Positions 44,630 through 53,430 of a DNA stretch of 64,000 nucleotides are shown here, piece after piece (the first letter of the stretch is position 1; each line of letters begins with the position of its first letter). This DNA comes from Mycobacterium sp. E183 (lineage in GTDB: Bacteria; Actinomycetota; Actinomycetes; Mycobacteriales; Mycobacteriaceae), in contig NZ_LZJN01000142.1 of the NCBI RefSeq assembly GCF_001667735.1, forward strand, positions 62,001 through 126,000. The letters run 5' to 3'. The notes under the pieces were generated by a model, which saw only the letters and a program-made list of their open reading frames with translations, ran no database searches and was not told where the DNA came from. The position numbers were made by a program, and so were the translations under genes.

Positions 44630-45390
44630 CGGCGACACTTGCACGTACCGCGGCCCTGGTCACCGGCGCCAGCAGCGGGATCGGCGCCGCGACGGCGAAG
44701 GCGCTGGCCGCCGAGGGCGCGGCGGTGGCCCTGCTCGCGCGCCGCGCGGACCGGCTCGCGGAACTGAAAGCCGACATCGAATCCACCGGGGGCACAGCGC
44801 TTGCGGTGACCGCCGACGTCACCGATGCCGAACAGGTGTCGGCGGCCGTCCAGCGCGCGGTGACGGAGTTCGGCCGGCTGGACACGGTGGTGAACAACGC
44901 CGGGTTGATGCAGTCCGGCCCCGCGGCCGAGGCGTCGCTGCGCGATTGGGACGCCATGTTGACGGTGAACGTGCAAGGGGTCCTGTACGTCAGTCGAGCG
45001 GCGCTCCCGCACCTGATCAACGCCGCGGCCGACTCACCGCGCGGTGTCGCCGATCTGGTCACCATCAGCTCGACGGCCGGTTGGGTCGCCCGGCCCAACA
45101 CGGCCGTCTACTCGTTGACGAAGTTCGGTGTGAATGCTTTCAGCGAGGGCATTCGGCAAGAGGTGCTCGGCCAGCGGGTGCGTGTCGGCGTCGTCGGCCC
45201 CGGAACGGTCGACACCGAGATCTTCGGTCACCTGGCCGAATCGTCCCGGGAAGCGTTCGAGCGCCAGACCGCGGGCATGGTCAAGTTGCGGCCCGAAGAC
45301 ATCGCCGACGCGGTGCTGTTCATGGTGACTCGTGATCGCCGGGTGGCGGTCAACCACATGCTGGTGCGTGCGGCCGAACAAACCTGGTAG
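44626..45390 (+). CDS. Short-chain dehydrogenase/reductase
   Basis: A 254-residue classical SDR. TGASSGIGAATAKAL is at about 12-26, NNAG near 88-91, Ser in TISSTAG and YSLTKFG with the Tyr/Lys pair (about 161-167). The ATG overlaps the stop of the CoA-transferase gene. The C-terminus (RDRRVAVNHMLVRAAEQTW) matches the YdfG-like subgroup. It is probably the beta-hydroxyacyl or alcohol dehydrogenase of this operon. Confidence 0.88.
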   Translation: MTATLARTAALVTGASSGIGAATAKALAAEGAAVALLARRADRLAELKADIESTGGTALAVTADVTDAEQVSAAVQRAVTEFGRLDTVVNNAGLMQSGPAAEASLRDWDAMLTVNVQGVLYVSRAALPHLINAAADSPRGVADLVTISSTAGWVARPNTAVYSLTKFGVNAFSEGIRQEVLGQRVRVGVVGPGTVDTEIFGHLAESSREAFERQTAGMVKLRPEDIADAVLFMVTRDRRVAVNHMLVRAAEQTW

Positions 45391-45394
45391 TCGG

Positions 45395-46672
45395 TTGAAT
45401 TCGCATTGGGCTGTGGGCGACCACTACGGGTTGGCGTTTCCGGCCGACGCGGCGGCGCTGCACACCGGCGGTGCGCGCTTTCTCACCGAGGCGTTTCTGG
45501 CATCGGGAGCGATGCGGGACAACAGTGTCAGTCGCGTCACCGGTTTCCGCGAGGTGACCGGGGGCAGCACCGGCCGGAAAGTCGCGCTCTCGGTCGAATA
45601 CGCCCAGCCCGCACCGAACCTGCGCACGGATTTGTTCGTCAAGTTCTCGCGTGACTTCGACGAGCCGGCGCGCGATCGCGGCAAGACACAGATGGAGCCG
45701 GAGGTGCGGTTCGCCGCACTGTCGAGGGCGCCGGGTTTTCCGATCGCGGTGCCCGAGCCGCAATTCGCCGACTATCACCGCCATACCGGCACCGGGATCC
45801 TGATCAGCAGGCGGATTCGATTCGGCGAGAACGGAATCGAGCCCCATTACCACAAGTGCCTCGACTACGAGATGCCCCGGCCCTTGGAGCATTACCGGGC
45901 ATTGCTCACCGCGCTGGCCCGGCTCGCCGGGACCCACCGGTCCGGGCGGTTGCCGGCGGCATTGACCGAACACTTTCCGCTGGACGTGGCCGCGGCGACG
46001 GTGGGGGAGCGTGCGCCGCTGTCGGCGGACAAGCTGGAACGCCGACTGGAAGAGCTGGCCGAATTTGCGCGGGCCCATAGCGGATTGCTGCCGGCCGGTT
46101 CGGCGGAATTGACGGCCCGCCTGCGTGACGACGTGCCGCGGTTCGCGGACCACGAGCACGAGATCACCCGCCTTCTGGCCGGCGACTCCGACTATGTCGC
46201 GCTGTGCCATTGGAACGCCAACATCGACAACGCGTGGTTCTGGCGCGACACGGGCGGCGTTCTGCGCTGCGGCCTGATGGATTGGGGGTGCGTCGGGCAG
46301 ATGAACCTGGGCATGGCGATCTGGGGAGCCATGTCGGGCGCCGAAACCGATTTGTGGGCAGCCCATCTCGACGAACTGCTACGGCTGTTCGCGACCGAGT
46401 TCCGTCGTTGCGGTGGGCCGGAACTCGATCCGGTTCGGTTGCGCCGGAACACCTTGCTCTACGCGGCGACCATGGGCGTTGCCTGGCTCCTTGGTGTGCC
46501 GGGAATGATCCGGAAACGCTTCGAGGCCATTCCGAACAGCCGCACGCATCCCCTGATCCGCGACGACGAGAGCGTGCGGGCACCGCTGCAGATGCTGTCG
46601 AACCTTCTGTTCGTGTGGGAACGGCATCGCGTGGCCACGCTGCTCGATGACGCACTCGCCGATGGCGATTGA
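45395..46672 (+). CDS. Aminoglycoside phosphotransferase/EcKinase-like protein
   Basis: A protein of about 425 residues with a kinase-like phosphotransferase fold. VTGFREVTGGSTGRKVALSV (about 51-70) is the nucleotide loop, LFVKFSRDF carries the Lys, VALCHWNANIDNAWF (about 268-282) is the catalytic loop (HxN/D form) and GLMDWGCVG (about 295-303) the metal-binding DW motif. Such proteins are found in mycobacterial steroid and lipid operons. The start is uncertain: TTG 45395 is 4 bases after the SDR stop; GTG 45413 is another candidate. It is the last gene of the TetR-controlled operon. Confidence 0.78.
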   Translation: MNSHWAVGDHYGLAFPADAAALHTGGARFLTEAFLASGAMRDNSVSRVTGFREVTGGSTGRKVALSVEYAQPAPNLRTDLFVKFSRDFDEPARDRGKTQMEPEVRFAALSRAPGFPIAVPEPQFADYHRHTGTGILISRRIRFGENGIEPHYHKCLDYEMPRPLEHYRALLTALARLAGTHRSGRLPAALTEHFPLDVAAATVGERAPLSADKLERRLEELAEFARAHSGLLPAGSAELTARLRDDVPRFADHEHEITRLLAGDSDYVALCHWNANIDNAWFWRDTGGVLRCGLMDWGCVGQMNLGMAIWGAMSGAETDLWAAHLDELLRLFATEFRRCGGPELDPVRLRRNTLLYAATMGVAWLLGVPGMIRKRFEAIPNSRTHPLIRDDESVRAPLQMLSNLLFVWERHRVATLLDDALADGD

Positions 46673-46984
46673 GCTACGGCTCATCGTCGTCGCCATCTCG
46701 AAGCATCGGGTGCTGAAAAGTGTTGGTGCGGGGCTGACCGCGGTCCAAGCGCGTGGGCGGATCGAGGCGGCCGCCGCCTCGCAGCTGCCGGGCAGCGCCC
46801 ACGACGACCGCAGCCACCATTCCGCGCGCTACCCAGCCTGCGGCCCTCGCCATTCCTCACCCCCCCGGCCGGCTCAGCAAGGGGACCGGAATACGAGTCT
46901 CGACTGGAAAATCGCCCGAAGGGACACCACCGGGGTCGACGGCGGCCACGGACTTCGTTCGAGTGGGATCTGTGATTTTGGCCC

Positions 46985-47051
46985 GGGTCGGATAGCTCAG
47001 CGTCACTGTTAAAGACGACGCCGCGGACATCGTGGGTTCATTCCCTGCTGA
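46985..47051 (+). pseudogene. Decayed tRNA-like sequence (tRNA-Asn-like)
   Basis: Read 5'-3' there are, in tRNA order: GGGTCGG then AT AGCTCAG (acceptor-like and D-arm start), the arm CGTCA-CTGTTAA-AGACG whose 7-base loop has GTT at the anticodon place, and GTGGG-TTCATTC-CCTGC, a T-arm with a TTCATTC loop. The D-arm is too short (only a few bases between AGCTCAG and the anticodon arm) and no 3' acceptor strand matches the 5' side, so it cannot be a working tRNA. The rest of the 396-base gap (46673-47068) shows no gene. Confidence 0.45.
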
Positions 47052-47068
47052 CGAACGGAGTTGGGACA

Positions 47069-48259
47069 GTGGAGAACAACAACAAGGGCCCGGCCGGCGG
47101 TAAGGACCTCGCCGATCGGGGCCATCACCGCCGCGTGGGTCGCCCGCACCGCGACGAGGAAGGGGCGATCGCGGCCGCCGAAAACGCCGCGGCGCGACTA
47201 CGATCGGACAGCCACCCGTTCGGTACCCGGGGTCAACGATTCGATCGGCGTTCGCCGTTCTATCTGGGGCTGACGGCCTCGGCCGGTGTGGCAGTCACCT
47301 ATGGGGCGGTGCGGATGCTCGGGGCAGCGTCCTCGGTTCTGGTCTTGATCGGGGCGGCGATATTTTTTGCCCTCGGGCTTGAGCCTGCGGTGTCTGGGCT
47401 AGTGAACCGCAAACTGCCGCGCTGGGCCGCGGTAAGCCTCGTGGTCGTGACCGTGTTTGGGGTCCTCGCCGGTGCCGTGGCGGCGGCGGTCCCCCCGCTG
47501 GTGCAGGAAGCCCGTCAATTCGTCGAGCAGGTCCCACATTTTCTTCAGCAGGCACAGAGCCGCTCCACCGTGATCGGGGGACTAAACGAGCGCTTCCATG
47601 TTCAACAGCGGATCGGCGACATGCTCCACAATTCGGGCTCGCCAGCCGTTGGGGGCCTCCTCAAGGCCGGGGAGACCATCTTCGGAGCACTGTCACACGT
47701 CGGGATTGTGGCCGTGCTCACCGTCTACTTTCTGGCCGAACTGCCGCGGATCCGATCGACCATGTATCGGTTGGTCCCGAAGTCGCGGCGACCGCGCGCG
47801 ATCCTCATCGGCGACGAGGTGATGGCGAAGTTCGGTGACTACGTTTTCGGCAATGTGCTGACCTCTGTCATCGCCGGGGCGGCAACGTTCGCATGGTGCT
47901 TCGTCCTGCATGTTCCATATGCGGTGCTGCTCGGGCTGTTCGTCGCGATCATCGATCTATTCCCCTATGGGTCAACGGTCGGCGGGTTTGTGGTCGCGCT
48001 GGTGGCGCTGACGGTGTCCATCCCGGTCAGTATCGCCACTGTGGCTTTCTACGTCGCCTTCCGGTTGGCCGAGGACTACCTGTTGACGCCCAAGATCATC
48101 GGGCGTGCGGTGAGAGTGCCCGGAGGAGTGACCGTGTTCGCCGTTCTCATCGGCGCGGCGCTGCTCGGGGTAGTAGGGGCGTTGGTCGCGATACCCGTCG
48201 CCGCGGCAGTCCAGCTTCTGGTTTCGGAACTCCTCTTTCCGACGCTGGATGAAGCATGA
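47069..48259 (+). CDS. AI-2E-family (PF01594-type) membrane protein
   Basis: A 396-residue protein from GTG 47069. The first 65 residues are polar (GGKDLADRGHHRRVGRPHRD). Then come paired helices near 72-110, a soluble segment (about 150-210) with FVEQVPHFLQQAQ, and the C-terminal bundle with YFLAELPRIRSTMYRLVP, AIIDLFPYGSTVGGFVVAL and LTPKIIGRAVRVPGGVTVFA, the family's conserved end. Members export small molecules or ions; the autoinducer name is historical. The gene stands alone beside a tRNA-like remnant. Confidence 0.85.
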   Translation: MENNNKGPAGGKDLADRGHHRRVGRPHRDEEGAIAAAENAAARLRSDSHPFGTRGQRFDRRSPFYLGLTASAGVAVTYGAVRMLGAASSVLVLIGAAIFFALGLEPAVSGLVNRKLPRWAAVSLVVVTVFGVLAGAVAAAVPPLVQEARQFVEQVPHFLQQAQSRSTVIGGLNERFHVQQRIGDMLHNSGSPAVGGLLKAGETIFGALSHVGIVAVLTVYFLAELPRIRSTMYRLVPKSRRPRAILIGDEVMAKFGDYVFGNVLTSVIAGAATFAWCFVLHVPYAVLLGLFVAIIDLFPYGSTVGGFVVALVALTVSIPVSIATVAFYVAFRLAEDYLLTPKIIGRAVRVPGGVTVFAVLIGAALLGVVGALVAIPVAAAVQLLVSELLFPTLDEA

Positions 48260-48324
48260 TGGGGTCCGCCCCACCGGCGCGTGGCCCGGACCGTCCCATG
48301 CGGCTCGACATTTCGGCCGATGAG

Positions 48325-49179
48325 TTAGGTCAGCCACCCTCGTAGCGCACGGGTGATTAGCGGCATCACGAGCCATGTCAGGATCGCCACGTTTGCCACC
48401 GCGGTCAGCGGCACCACGGCCCACAGTGGAAGGTCGGGGGCGGTCGACTGGCGGACAGCGGTGACCAGAAGTGATACCGGTATCAATCCGGCGATCACTG
48501 CGATCGCTTGTTTCCATTGTTTGGGTCCCGCCCCCGGCGGGCTAAACCAGCCGGCGTAGCCACCGACGACGTTGACGGTTCGCTCGCTTTCGGTCAGCGC
48601 CGACATGGCGCGCAGAATGTTCCGGCGTTGCGCAGACCTCATCCAGCGGTCGAGATCGTCGCGGGTGTGAAACGTCAGCAGCGCCACCGTGTCCGGTTGA
48701 GCGCCCGCGACGGCCGGGATGAGTTGGTGGCGAATAAGACCACCCAGCGCGCCGGCGGCCGCCACGGCATTCTCGTGGAGCTCGCGGTGGGCCTTTTCGG
48801 CTCCCTGGCGTAAACGGACAGCACTGATCAGGGTGACGCTATCGGTTCGGGGTTGAACGATGCGTTGCTCTATAGGCCGATCCTTAAGATATGCGTCGCA
48901 TTCAGCGATCAAGGCCGCGCGCTGTGCAGAGCACAGCCACGCATCAAGGTCTCGCTCTGACCGAAACTGATAGATCACCACCCACTCGCACGGGTGGTTC
49001 TCGTCGGGTGGCTGCACGCTCATGCCGATGTAACCGGAAGACCGCTCGATTGCCCGGCGCAGGCGGCGCAGCCAGCGTCGAAACCGCCGGTTTTCGTTGT
49101 CGCTTACTCGCCGCGATATGACCACGGTGGCATAGCCGGGACCGTGAGACGTCACCGCGCCGGCGGCGGTGGCGCTCAT
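48325..49179 (-). CDS. Two-domain antibiotic-biosynthesis-monooxygenase (ABM)-like membrane protein
   Basis: A 284-residue protein made of two ferredoxin-like ABM repeats (about 17-105 and 112-205). They carry matching motifs FRSERDLDAWLCSAQRAALI and FHTRDDLDRWMRSAQRRNIL, a clear internal duplication. Two C-terminal helices (about 225-245 and 255-275; IAVIAGLIPVSLLVTAV and VVPLTAVANVAILTWLVM) anchor it. Similar proteins are annotated as antibiotic biosynthesis monooxygenases of unknown substrate. No catalytic residue can be named. It ends 65 bases from the AI-2E-family gene, convergent with it. Confidence 0.8.
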   Translation of the reverse strand: MSATAAGAVTSHGPGYATVVISRRVSDNENRRFRRWLRRLRRAIERSSGYIGMSVQPPDENHPCEWVVIYQFRSERDLDAWLCSAQRAALIAECDAYLKDRPIEQRIVQPRTDSVTLISAVRLRQGAEKAHRELHENAVAAAGALGGLIRHQLIPAVAGAQPDTVALLTFHTRDDLDRWMRSAQRRNILRAMSALTESERTVNVVGGYAGWFSPPGAGPKQWKQAIAVIAGLIPVSLLVTAVRQSTAPDLPLWAVVPLTAVANVAILTWLVMPLITRALRGWLT

Positions 49180-49204
49180 GACGGCATGATCCGGCTCGCT
49201 TACC

Positions 49205-50206
49205 TCAGTCGTCGGCGATCGCCGGGGAACTGAGCGCGGGGACGGTGTCCTCGCGATGCAGCACCGACCGCGCGGCCACGGCGAACATCTCGAGCTTGTC
49301 GACCACGGTCTGCCCCTCCAGCTTGTGCCCCCAGATGCTGATGCCCTGGTGGGTCGTCGGCTTCCAGACGGGCTCGTCGACGACGATCGGGTTCCAGCCG
49401 ACCTCCCACTCGAATCCCGACGGGGTCATCGCGTAGTACGACAGTTCCTTGTCGTTGGTGTGCTGCCCGACCGACATCGTCATCTCGAAACCCAGTGCCT
49501 TGACGCGCTGATACGACGCCACCATGTCGTCGAGCGTGGCGGCTTGGACGTTCACGTGTTGCACCCGCGTGCGAATCGGGTTGACGGGCAACATGTTCAC
49601 GGACGCGATCGCCACGGAGTGGTGACGTTCGTTGACGCGCAGGAAGCGGACCTTCAGCTTCAGGCCGTTGATCGTCTCGTCGATGTAGTCCGACAGGCGC
49701 GCGTTGAACACGTGGTCGTAGTAGCCCCGCATCTCGTGCGGCTTCTTCGTGAAGATCGCCACGTGGCCCAATCCGCCCGCGCCGGTGACGAACCCGCTGC
49801 CCGGTATATCCAGCGCCAGCGGCGCCGTGCGGGCGGTGGTGTACACCTCCTGGGTCAGCCCGTTGGGTCCGGGGAACCGCAGGAAGCGCTCCACGCCGCG
49901 GAGTTTGGCGTCGTCGTCGGAGCCCTCCACGGCCGGCACGCCGTGGTCGGTGACCCGCCGGCAGATTTCGTCGAAGGTGGCGTGGTCGTCGAGATGCCAA
50001 CCGAAGGCGACGACGTCCTCCGCCGGCCCCTGCCGCAGCAGGAAGCGACATTCGTTGGCGTCCAAGCGAAACCGCATCGTGTCGGGCAGCATCTCGTCGA
50101 GGTGCATGCCGATCGCGTCGCGGCCGAAGCGCTTCCAGTCGGCGAACTTGTTGGTTTCGATCACGACATAGCCCAGGTGGACGTTGCCGAAGACGTCAGT
50201 GGTCAT
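49205..50206 (-). CDS. Type I extradiol ring-cleavage dioxygenase (BphC/HsaC-like)
   Basis: A 333-residue two-module vicinal-oxygen-chelate dioxygenase. The Fe(II) ligands are His148 (GLGHVAIF), His217 (RVQHVNV) and Glu268 (GFEWEVG). Second-shell His205/206, His249 and Tyr257/258 match catalytic positions of BphC. It opens a catechol ring next to the hydroxyls (meta cleavage). ATG 50206 follows AAGGAGA; a longer frame is a shadow. It is third in the minus-strand arm: hydroxylase, hydrolase, dioxygenase. Confidence 0.9.
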   Translation of the reverse strand: MTTDVFGNVHLGYVVIETNKFADWKRFGRDAIGMHLDEMLPDTMRFRLDANECRFLLRQGPAEDVVAFGWHLDDHATFDEICRRVTDHGVPAVEGSDDDAKLRGVERFLRFPGPNGLTQEVYTTARTAPLALDIPGSGFVTGAGGLGHVAIFTKKPHEMRGYYDHVFNARLSDYIDETINGLKLKVRFLRVNERHHSVAIASVNMLPVNPIRTRVQHVNVQAATLDDMVASYQRVKALGFEMTMSVGQHTNDKELSYYAMTPSGFEWEVGWNPIVVDEPVWKPTTHQGISIWGHKLEGQTVVDKLEMFAVAARSVLHREDTVPALSSPAIADD

Positions 50207-50226
50207 GAGATTCTCCTTACAGATGG

Positions 50227-51072
50227 TCAGGCCGTCAGGAACGCGGTGGTGACGGCGTTGAAGAAGTCGGCGCGTTCCCACTGGACCCAGTGGCCCGTGT
50301 TCGCCGTGATGAGCACGTCGGCGTTGGGCATCCGCTCGCCCAGCATTGCCGCGCCGCTGGGCTTGTTGACCTTGTCGTCACGTCCCCAGATGACGAGCGT
50401 CGGGGTGTTCAGGTGCTTGAGCCGGCGGTCGCGGGTGAAGTCCATTCGCCACAACACCCTTGGGCCCGTCGGCCGTTGCAGGGGCGGATTGGCGACGACC
50501 TCGGGCTCGATCGACGACTGGTAGCGCGCCTCGATCAGGGCCTCCGGGACGGATTCGCCGTCGTACACCAGATACGAGCGGATGAAGGTGCGCAGCTTTT
50601 CGGGGCTGGGCCCGTCGCCGCCGTAGTACGACAGCAGGCTTTTCAGCCCCGCGGTCGGCAGCCCACGGCTCGTCCCGACACCGCCCGGCCCCATCAGCAC
50701 GAGTTTGTCGACCCGATGCGGGCTGTCCAGGGCGAGGCGCAACGCGCAGGCACCGCCGAGGGAGTTGCCGACCAGGTGCGCGCGCTGGATGCCGAGTTGG
50801 TCGAACATGCCGCGGATGTGCTCGGCCAGGTAGCCGAACGGATCGTCGCGATCGACCCCCTTGGACGAGCGGCCGTAGCCGGGCATGTCGGGGACGATCA
50901 CGCGGAAGTTCTCGGCCAGCGGCTCGATGTTCTGCGAATAGTTCGACACGCCCGACGCGCCCGGGCCGCCGCCGTGCAGGAGGACCACCGGTGGGCCGTC
51001 CCCAGCCTCGACGAGGAAGATGTCTTTCCCGTTGACGCGCACGGTGCGCTCGATCATGGTGTTGCTGGTCAT
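50227..51072 (-). CDS. Meta-cleavage product hydrolase (MhpC/BphD/HsaD-like)
   Basis: A 281-residue alpha/beta hydrolase. The oxyanion motif is LLHGGGPGASG (31-41), the nucleophile Ser104 is in GNSLGG, and Asp232/233 (WGRDDKVNK) and His261 (TGHWVQWE) complete the triad. The HGGGPGA motif and the triad are those of C-C bond hydrolases that split ring-cleavage products into a dienoate and an acid. It lies 20 bp before the dioxygenase gene, the enzyme that makes its substrate. Confidence 0.9.
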   Translation of the reverse strand: MTSNTMIERTVRVNGKDIFLVEAGDGPPVVLLHGGGPGASGVSNYSQNIEPLAENFRVIVPDMPGYGRSSKGVDRDDPFGYLAEHIRGMFDQLGIQRAHLVGNSLGGACALRLALDSPHRVDKLVLMGPGGVGTSRGLPTAGLKSLLSYYGGDGPSPEKLRTFIRSYLVYDGESVPEALIEARYQSSIEPEVVANPPLQRPTGPRVLWRMDFTRDRRLKHLNTPTLVIWGRDDKVNKPSGAAMLGERMPNADVLITANTGHWVQWERADFFNAVTTAFLTA

Positions 51073-51083
51073 CGAATCCGTCC

Positions 51084-52679
51084 TTAAACCGTGGCGATCG
51101 CAAGTGCGGCGTTGCCGGGCGCAGCGGGTCGCCGCTCAATAAATCCGGCCGGGGGCCCCGGCAACCGCTGGTCTTCCTTTGCGGCGGCGTAGACGAACCC
51201 GTCGGGCCGCACCACCACCACCGACGCGCCGCGCTTGTCGAGCCAGCGCGTGAGAATGCCGTCGGCGTCCACGACGCTGTCAGCGCTCGGAACCGCCCCG
51301 GGCACAAGGATTTTCAGGACGGGGACGCCCGCCTCACGCCACTCCCGCAGATCGGGGGCCGGCCCGAGGTGCAGCACGGTCCAGCGGCCGCCGATGACGT
51401 CGTCCAGGCGGACGGCGTCACCCTTCTCCTCGACCACCCACGGCTGCTGGATGAGCCAGCCGACGGCACCGTTTCCGTTGTGCGCCAACAAACCCTTCTG
51501 GTAACGCGCGTCGGGCAGCCAGCGGTGCTGGCGGAGCCAGGACGTGAACCCGGGCACCTTGCTCGCGGTGCGGAAGAAGTGGTTTCGCACGGCGGCGCGC
51601 CGCGGGTCGCGTTGGATGATCAGCTTGCCCGTCTTGACCGCGCGGTTGGTGACCTCCTTCACGTGTGGCATCCGCTCAGCCTGGTAGGTGTCCAGCACCG
51701 ACTCGGGCAGCGACCCGTTCAGCACCGCGGCCAGCTTCCAGCACAGGTTCGCCACGTCGCGAACACCGGCGCACATGCCCTGGCCGATCCACGGTGGCAT
51801 CGCGTGCGCGGCGTCCCCGGCCAGGAAGACGCGGCCGACGCGCCACCGGTCGGCGAAGCGGACGTGGTGGCTGTAGCAGGCGAACCCGAGGATCTTCACG
51901 TTGTCGGGCGAGATCCCCTGCCCCCGCAGCACCTTCCAGATCGCCTCCTCGGAGAGGAGGTCCTTCTCGTCCTCCTCGTCTCGCACCGGGAACTCCCACC
52001 GGTGGTGACCCAGCGGGGTGGGGCAGTCGACGGTCGGCCGCTCCGGGTTGCAGTGAAAGCGCAGCCGGTCGTGGCCCGGCCATTCCTTGAGCACCTTGGT
52101 GTCGATGACGATCCAGCGCTCCCCGTAGGTGCGCCCGCTGAAACCGATGCCCAGCTGGCCGCGGATGAAGCTCGACCCACCGTCCGCGGCGATCACGTAC
52201 GACGCCCAAATCCGGCGGAACTCGTCGGCGCGAAGATCGGCCAGCATGAGTTCGACGTGATCGTCACGCTGGACCACCCGCAGGCACTCGTGCTCGAGGA
52301 GGACCGTGACGTTGGGGAAGCGGTCCACCCCTTCGCGCAGCACCTTCTCCAGTGCCGGCTGGTAGATGAACTGTTGCGGCGGGTGGCCGTTGCCCCGCGA
52401 CACCGGCAGGAGCCGCACGAACGGGACGCCGTCGGCGTCGACGAAGTTGGCGCCGTTGCCGGGCTGCATGTCGGCGTTGAGCCGGTCGGCCAGGCCGACC
52501 TGTTGCCAGATGCGCACGACCTCTTCGTCGGTGGAGATGGCCCGCGCGCGTACGTAGATGTTCGGATCGCGCTCGACGACGACGACCTTGAGGCCCAGCT
52601 GGCCGAGCAGGTTGGCGGCGGTGACGCCGACCGGCCCGTACCCGACGATCGCTACGTCATGAATCGGTTGGTCTGACAT
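51084..52679 (-). CDS. FAD-dependent aromatic hydroxylase (MhpA-like)
   Basis: A 531-residue PHBH-fold monooxygenase. GYGPVG (13-18) binds FAD, YVIAADGGSSFIRGQLGI is the DG motif, and FLAGDAAHAMPPWIGQG is the GD motif. A C-terminal thioredoxin-like domain (about 410-531) is of the size seen in MhpA (554 aa), which hydroxylates 3-(3-hydroxyphenyl)propionate to a catechol. Early residues VVVVERDPNIYVRARAIS fit that group. It is the first gene of the minus arm, divergent from the TetR gene, and supplies the diol for the dioxygenase. Confidence 0.88.
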   Translation of the reverse strand: MSDQPIHDVAIVGYGPVGVTAANLLGQLGLKVVVVERDPNIYVRARAISTDEEVVRIWQQVGLADRLNADMQPGNGANFVDADGVPFVRLLPVSRGNGHPPQQFIYQPALEKVLREGVDRFPNVTVLLEHECLRVVQRDDHVELMLADLRADEFRRIWASYVIAADGGSSFIRGQLGIGFSGRTYGERWIVIDTKVLKEWPGHDRLRFHCNPERPTVDCPTPLGHHRWEFPVRDEEDEKDLLSEEAIWKVLRGQGISPDNVKILGFACYSHHVRFADRWRVGRVFLAGDAAHAMPPWIGQGMCAGVRDVANLCWKLAAVLNGSLPESVLDTYQAERMPHVKEVTNRAVKTGKLIIQRDPRRAAVRNHFFRTASKVPGFTSWLRQHRWLPDARYQKGLLAHNGNGAVGWLIQQPWVVEEKGDAVRLDDVIGGRWTVLHLGPAPDLREWREAGVPVLKILVPGAVPSADSVVDADGILTRWLDKRGASVVVVRPDGFVYAAAKEDQRLPGPPAGFIERRPAAPGNAALAIATV

Positions 52680-52770
52680 GAGGGGAACCTTCGGTGGAGA
52701 AGTTGTTAATGTAGTGCTCCATACAGTAAGCTCTCGATAGCGTGATCGTCAACACCCCGGAGGAGGGAAT
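52680..52770. promoter_or_regulatory. Divergent promoter region of the meta-cleavage cluster
   Basis: The 91 bases between the hydroxylase and TetR starts. The stretch 52702-52740 is AT-rich for this DNA (GTTAATGTAGTGCTCCATAC and on), and both flanking genes start within 40 bases of it. GGAGGAGGG precedes GTG 52771. I see no clear dyad, so the operator cannot be placed exactly. Confidence 0.4.
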
Positions 52771-53430
52771 GTGGCACAGAAAAAATCGGCCGGTCCTGAG
52801 GCCGCCGAACCCCGTGCTCAGCGGCGCACGCGGGCCAATGGCGAGCAGTCGCGCGAGCGGATCCTGGACGCGGCGACCGAGGTCGCCACGGAACGCGGCT
52901 ACGACGGCACCACGATCTCACTGGTCAGCAAGAAGAGCGGCCTGCCTCCGACTTCCATCTACTGGCATTTCGCCGACAAGGACGACCTGATCGCGGCAGT
53001 CATCGAGCGCAGCTTCCAGCGCTGGCTGGCCGAGCTCGACCTGACAGAAGTGACGCCGGACCGCGAGTGGATGACGGAGTTCGGCGGCCGGGTCGCCAAG
53101 GCCCTGCTCGATGCGCCGGACTTCCTCCGCCTCGGGCTGATGCTGAGCCTGGAGCGTCGGCCCGTCGAACCGCGGGCCAGGGAGATGTTCCTCGAGGTGC
53201 GCGATCGCGCGTTCCACCGGTTCGCGGAGATGGTGCGGCAGCTTGCCCCGGAGCTCGGCGACGAAGGTGTGCACCTGCTAACCACCTACGCGATTGCCGG
53301 CGCCGACGGGTTGTTCATCGCCAAGGAAGTCGGCGGGGACTCCGTCGATCTGGTCAGGCTGTTGGACCTGCACGTCCGCATCGTCTTCGACATGGCGGCC
53401 AAGCTGCTCGAACCGGGGGAGCCGGCATGA
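52771..53430 (+). CDS. TetR-family regulator of the meta-cleavage cluster
   Basis: A 219-residue TetR protein with a polar N-terminal extension (about 1-25) and the helix-turn-helix at about 28-72 (ILDAATEVATERGYDGTTIS, then SLVSKKSGLPPTSIYWHFAD). The C-terminal domain includes MLSLERRPVEPRAREMFLEV. Its stop overlaps the ATG of the hydratase gene, so it is co-transcribed with the lower pathway, and it sits 91 bp from the divergent upper pathway. It is the likely repressor of both arms. Confidence 0.88.
   Translation: MAQKKSAGPEAAEPRAQRRTRANGEQSRERILDAATEVATERGYDGTTISLVSKKSGLPPTSIYWHFADKDDLIAAVIERSFQRWLAELDLTEVTPDREWMTEFGGRVAKALLDAPDFLRLGLMLSLERRPVEPRAREMFLEVRDRAFHRFAEMVRQLAPELGDEGVHLLTTYAIAGADGLFIAKEVGGDSVDLVRLLDLHVRIVFDMAAKLLEPGEPA

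Noticed and set aside
46647..46984. Open frames in the gap after the phosphotransferase-like gene
   Set aside because: No ribosome sites, no motif, and the composition of shadow frames.
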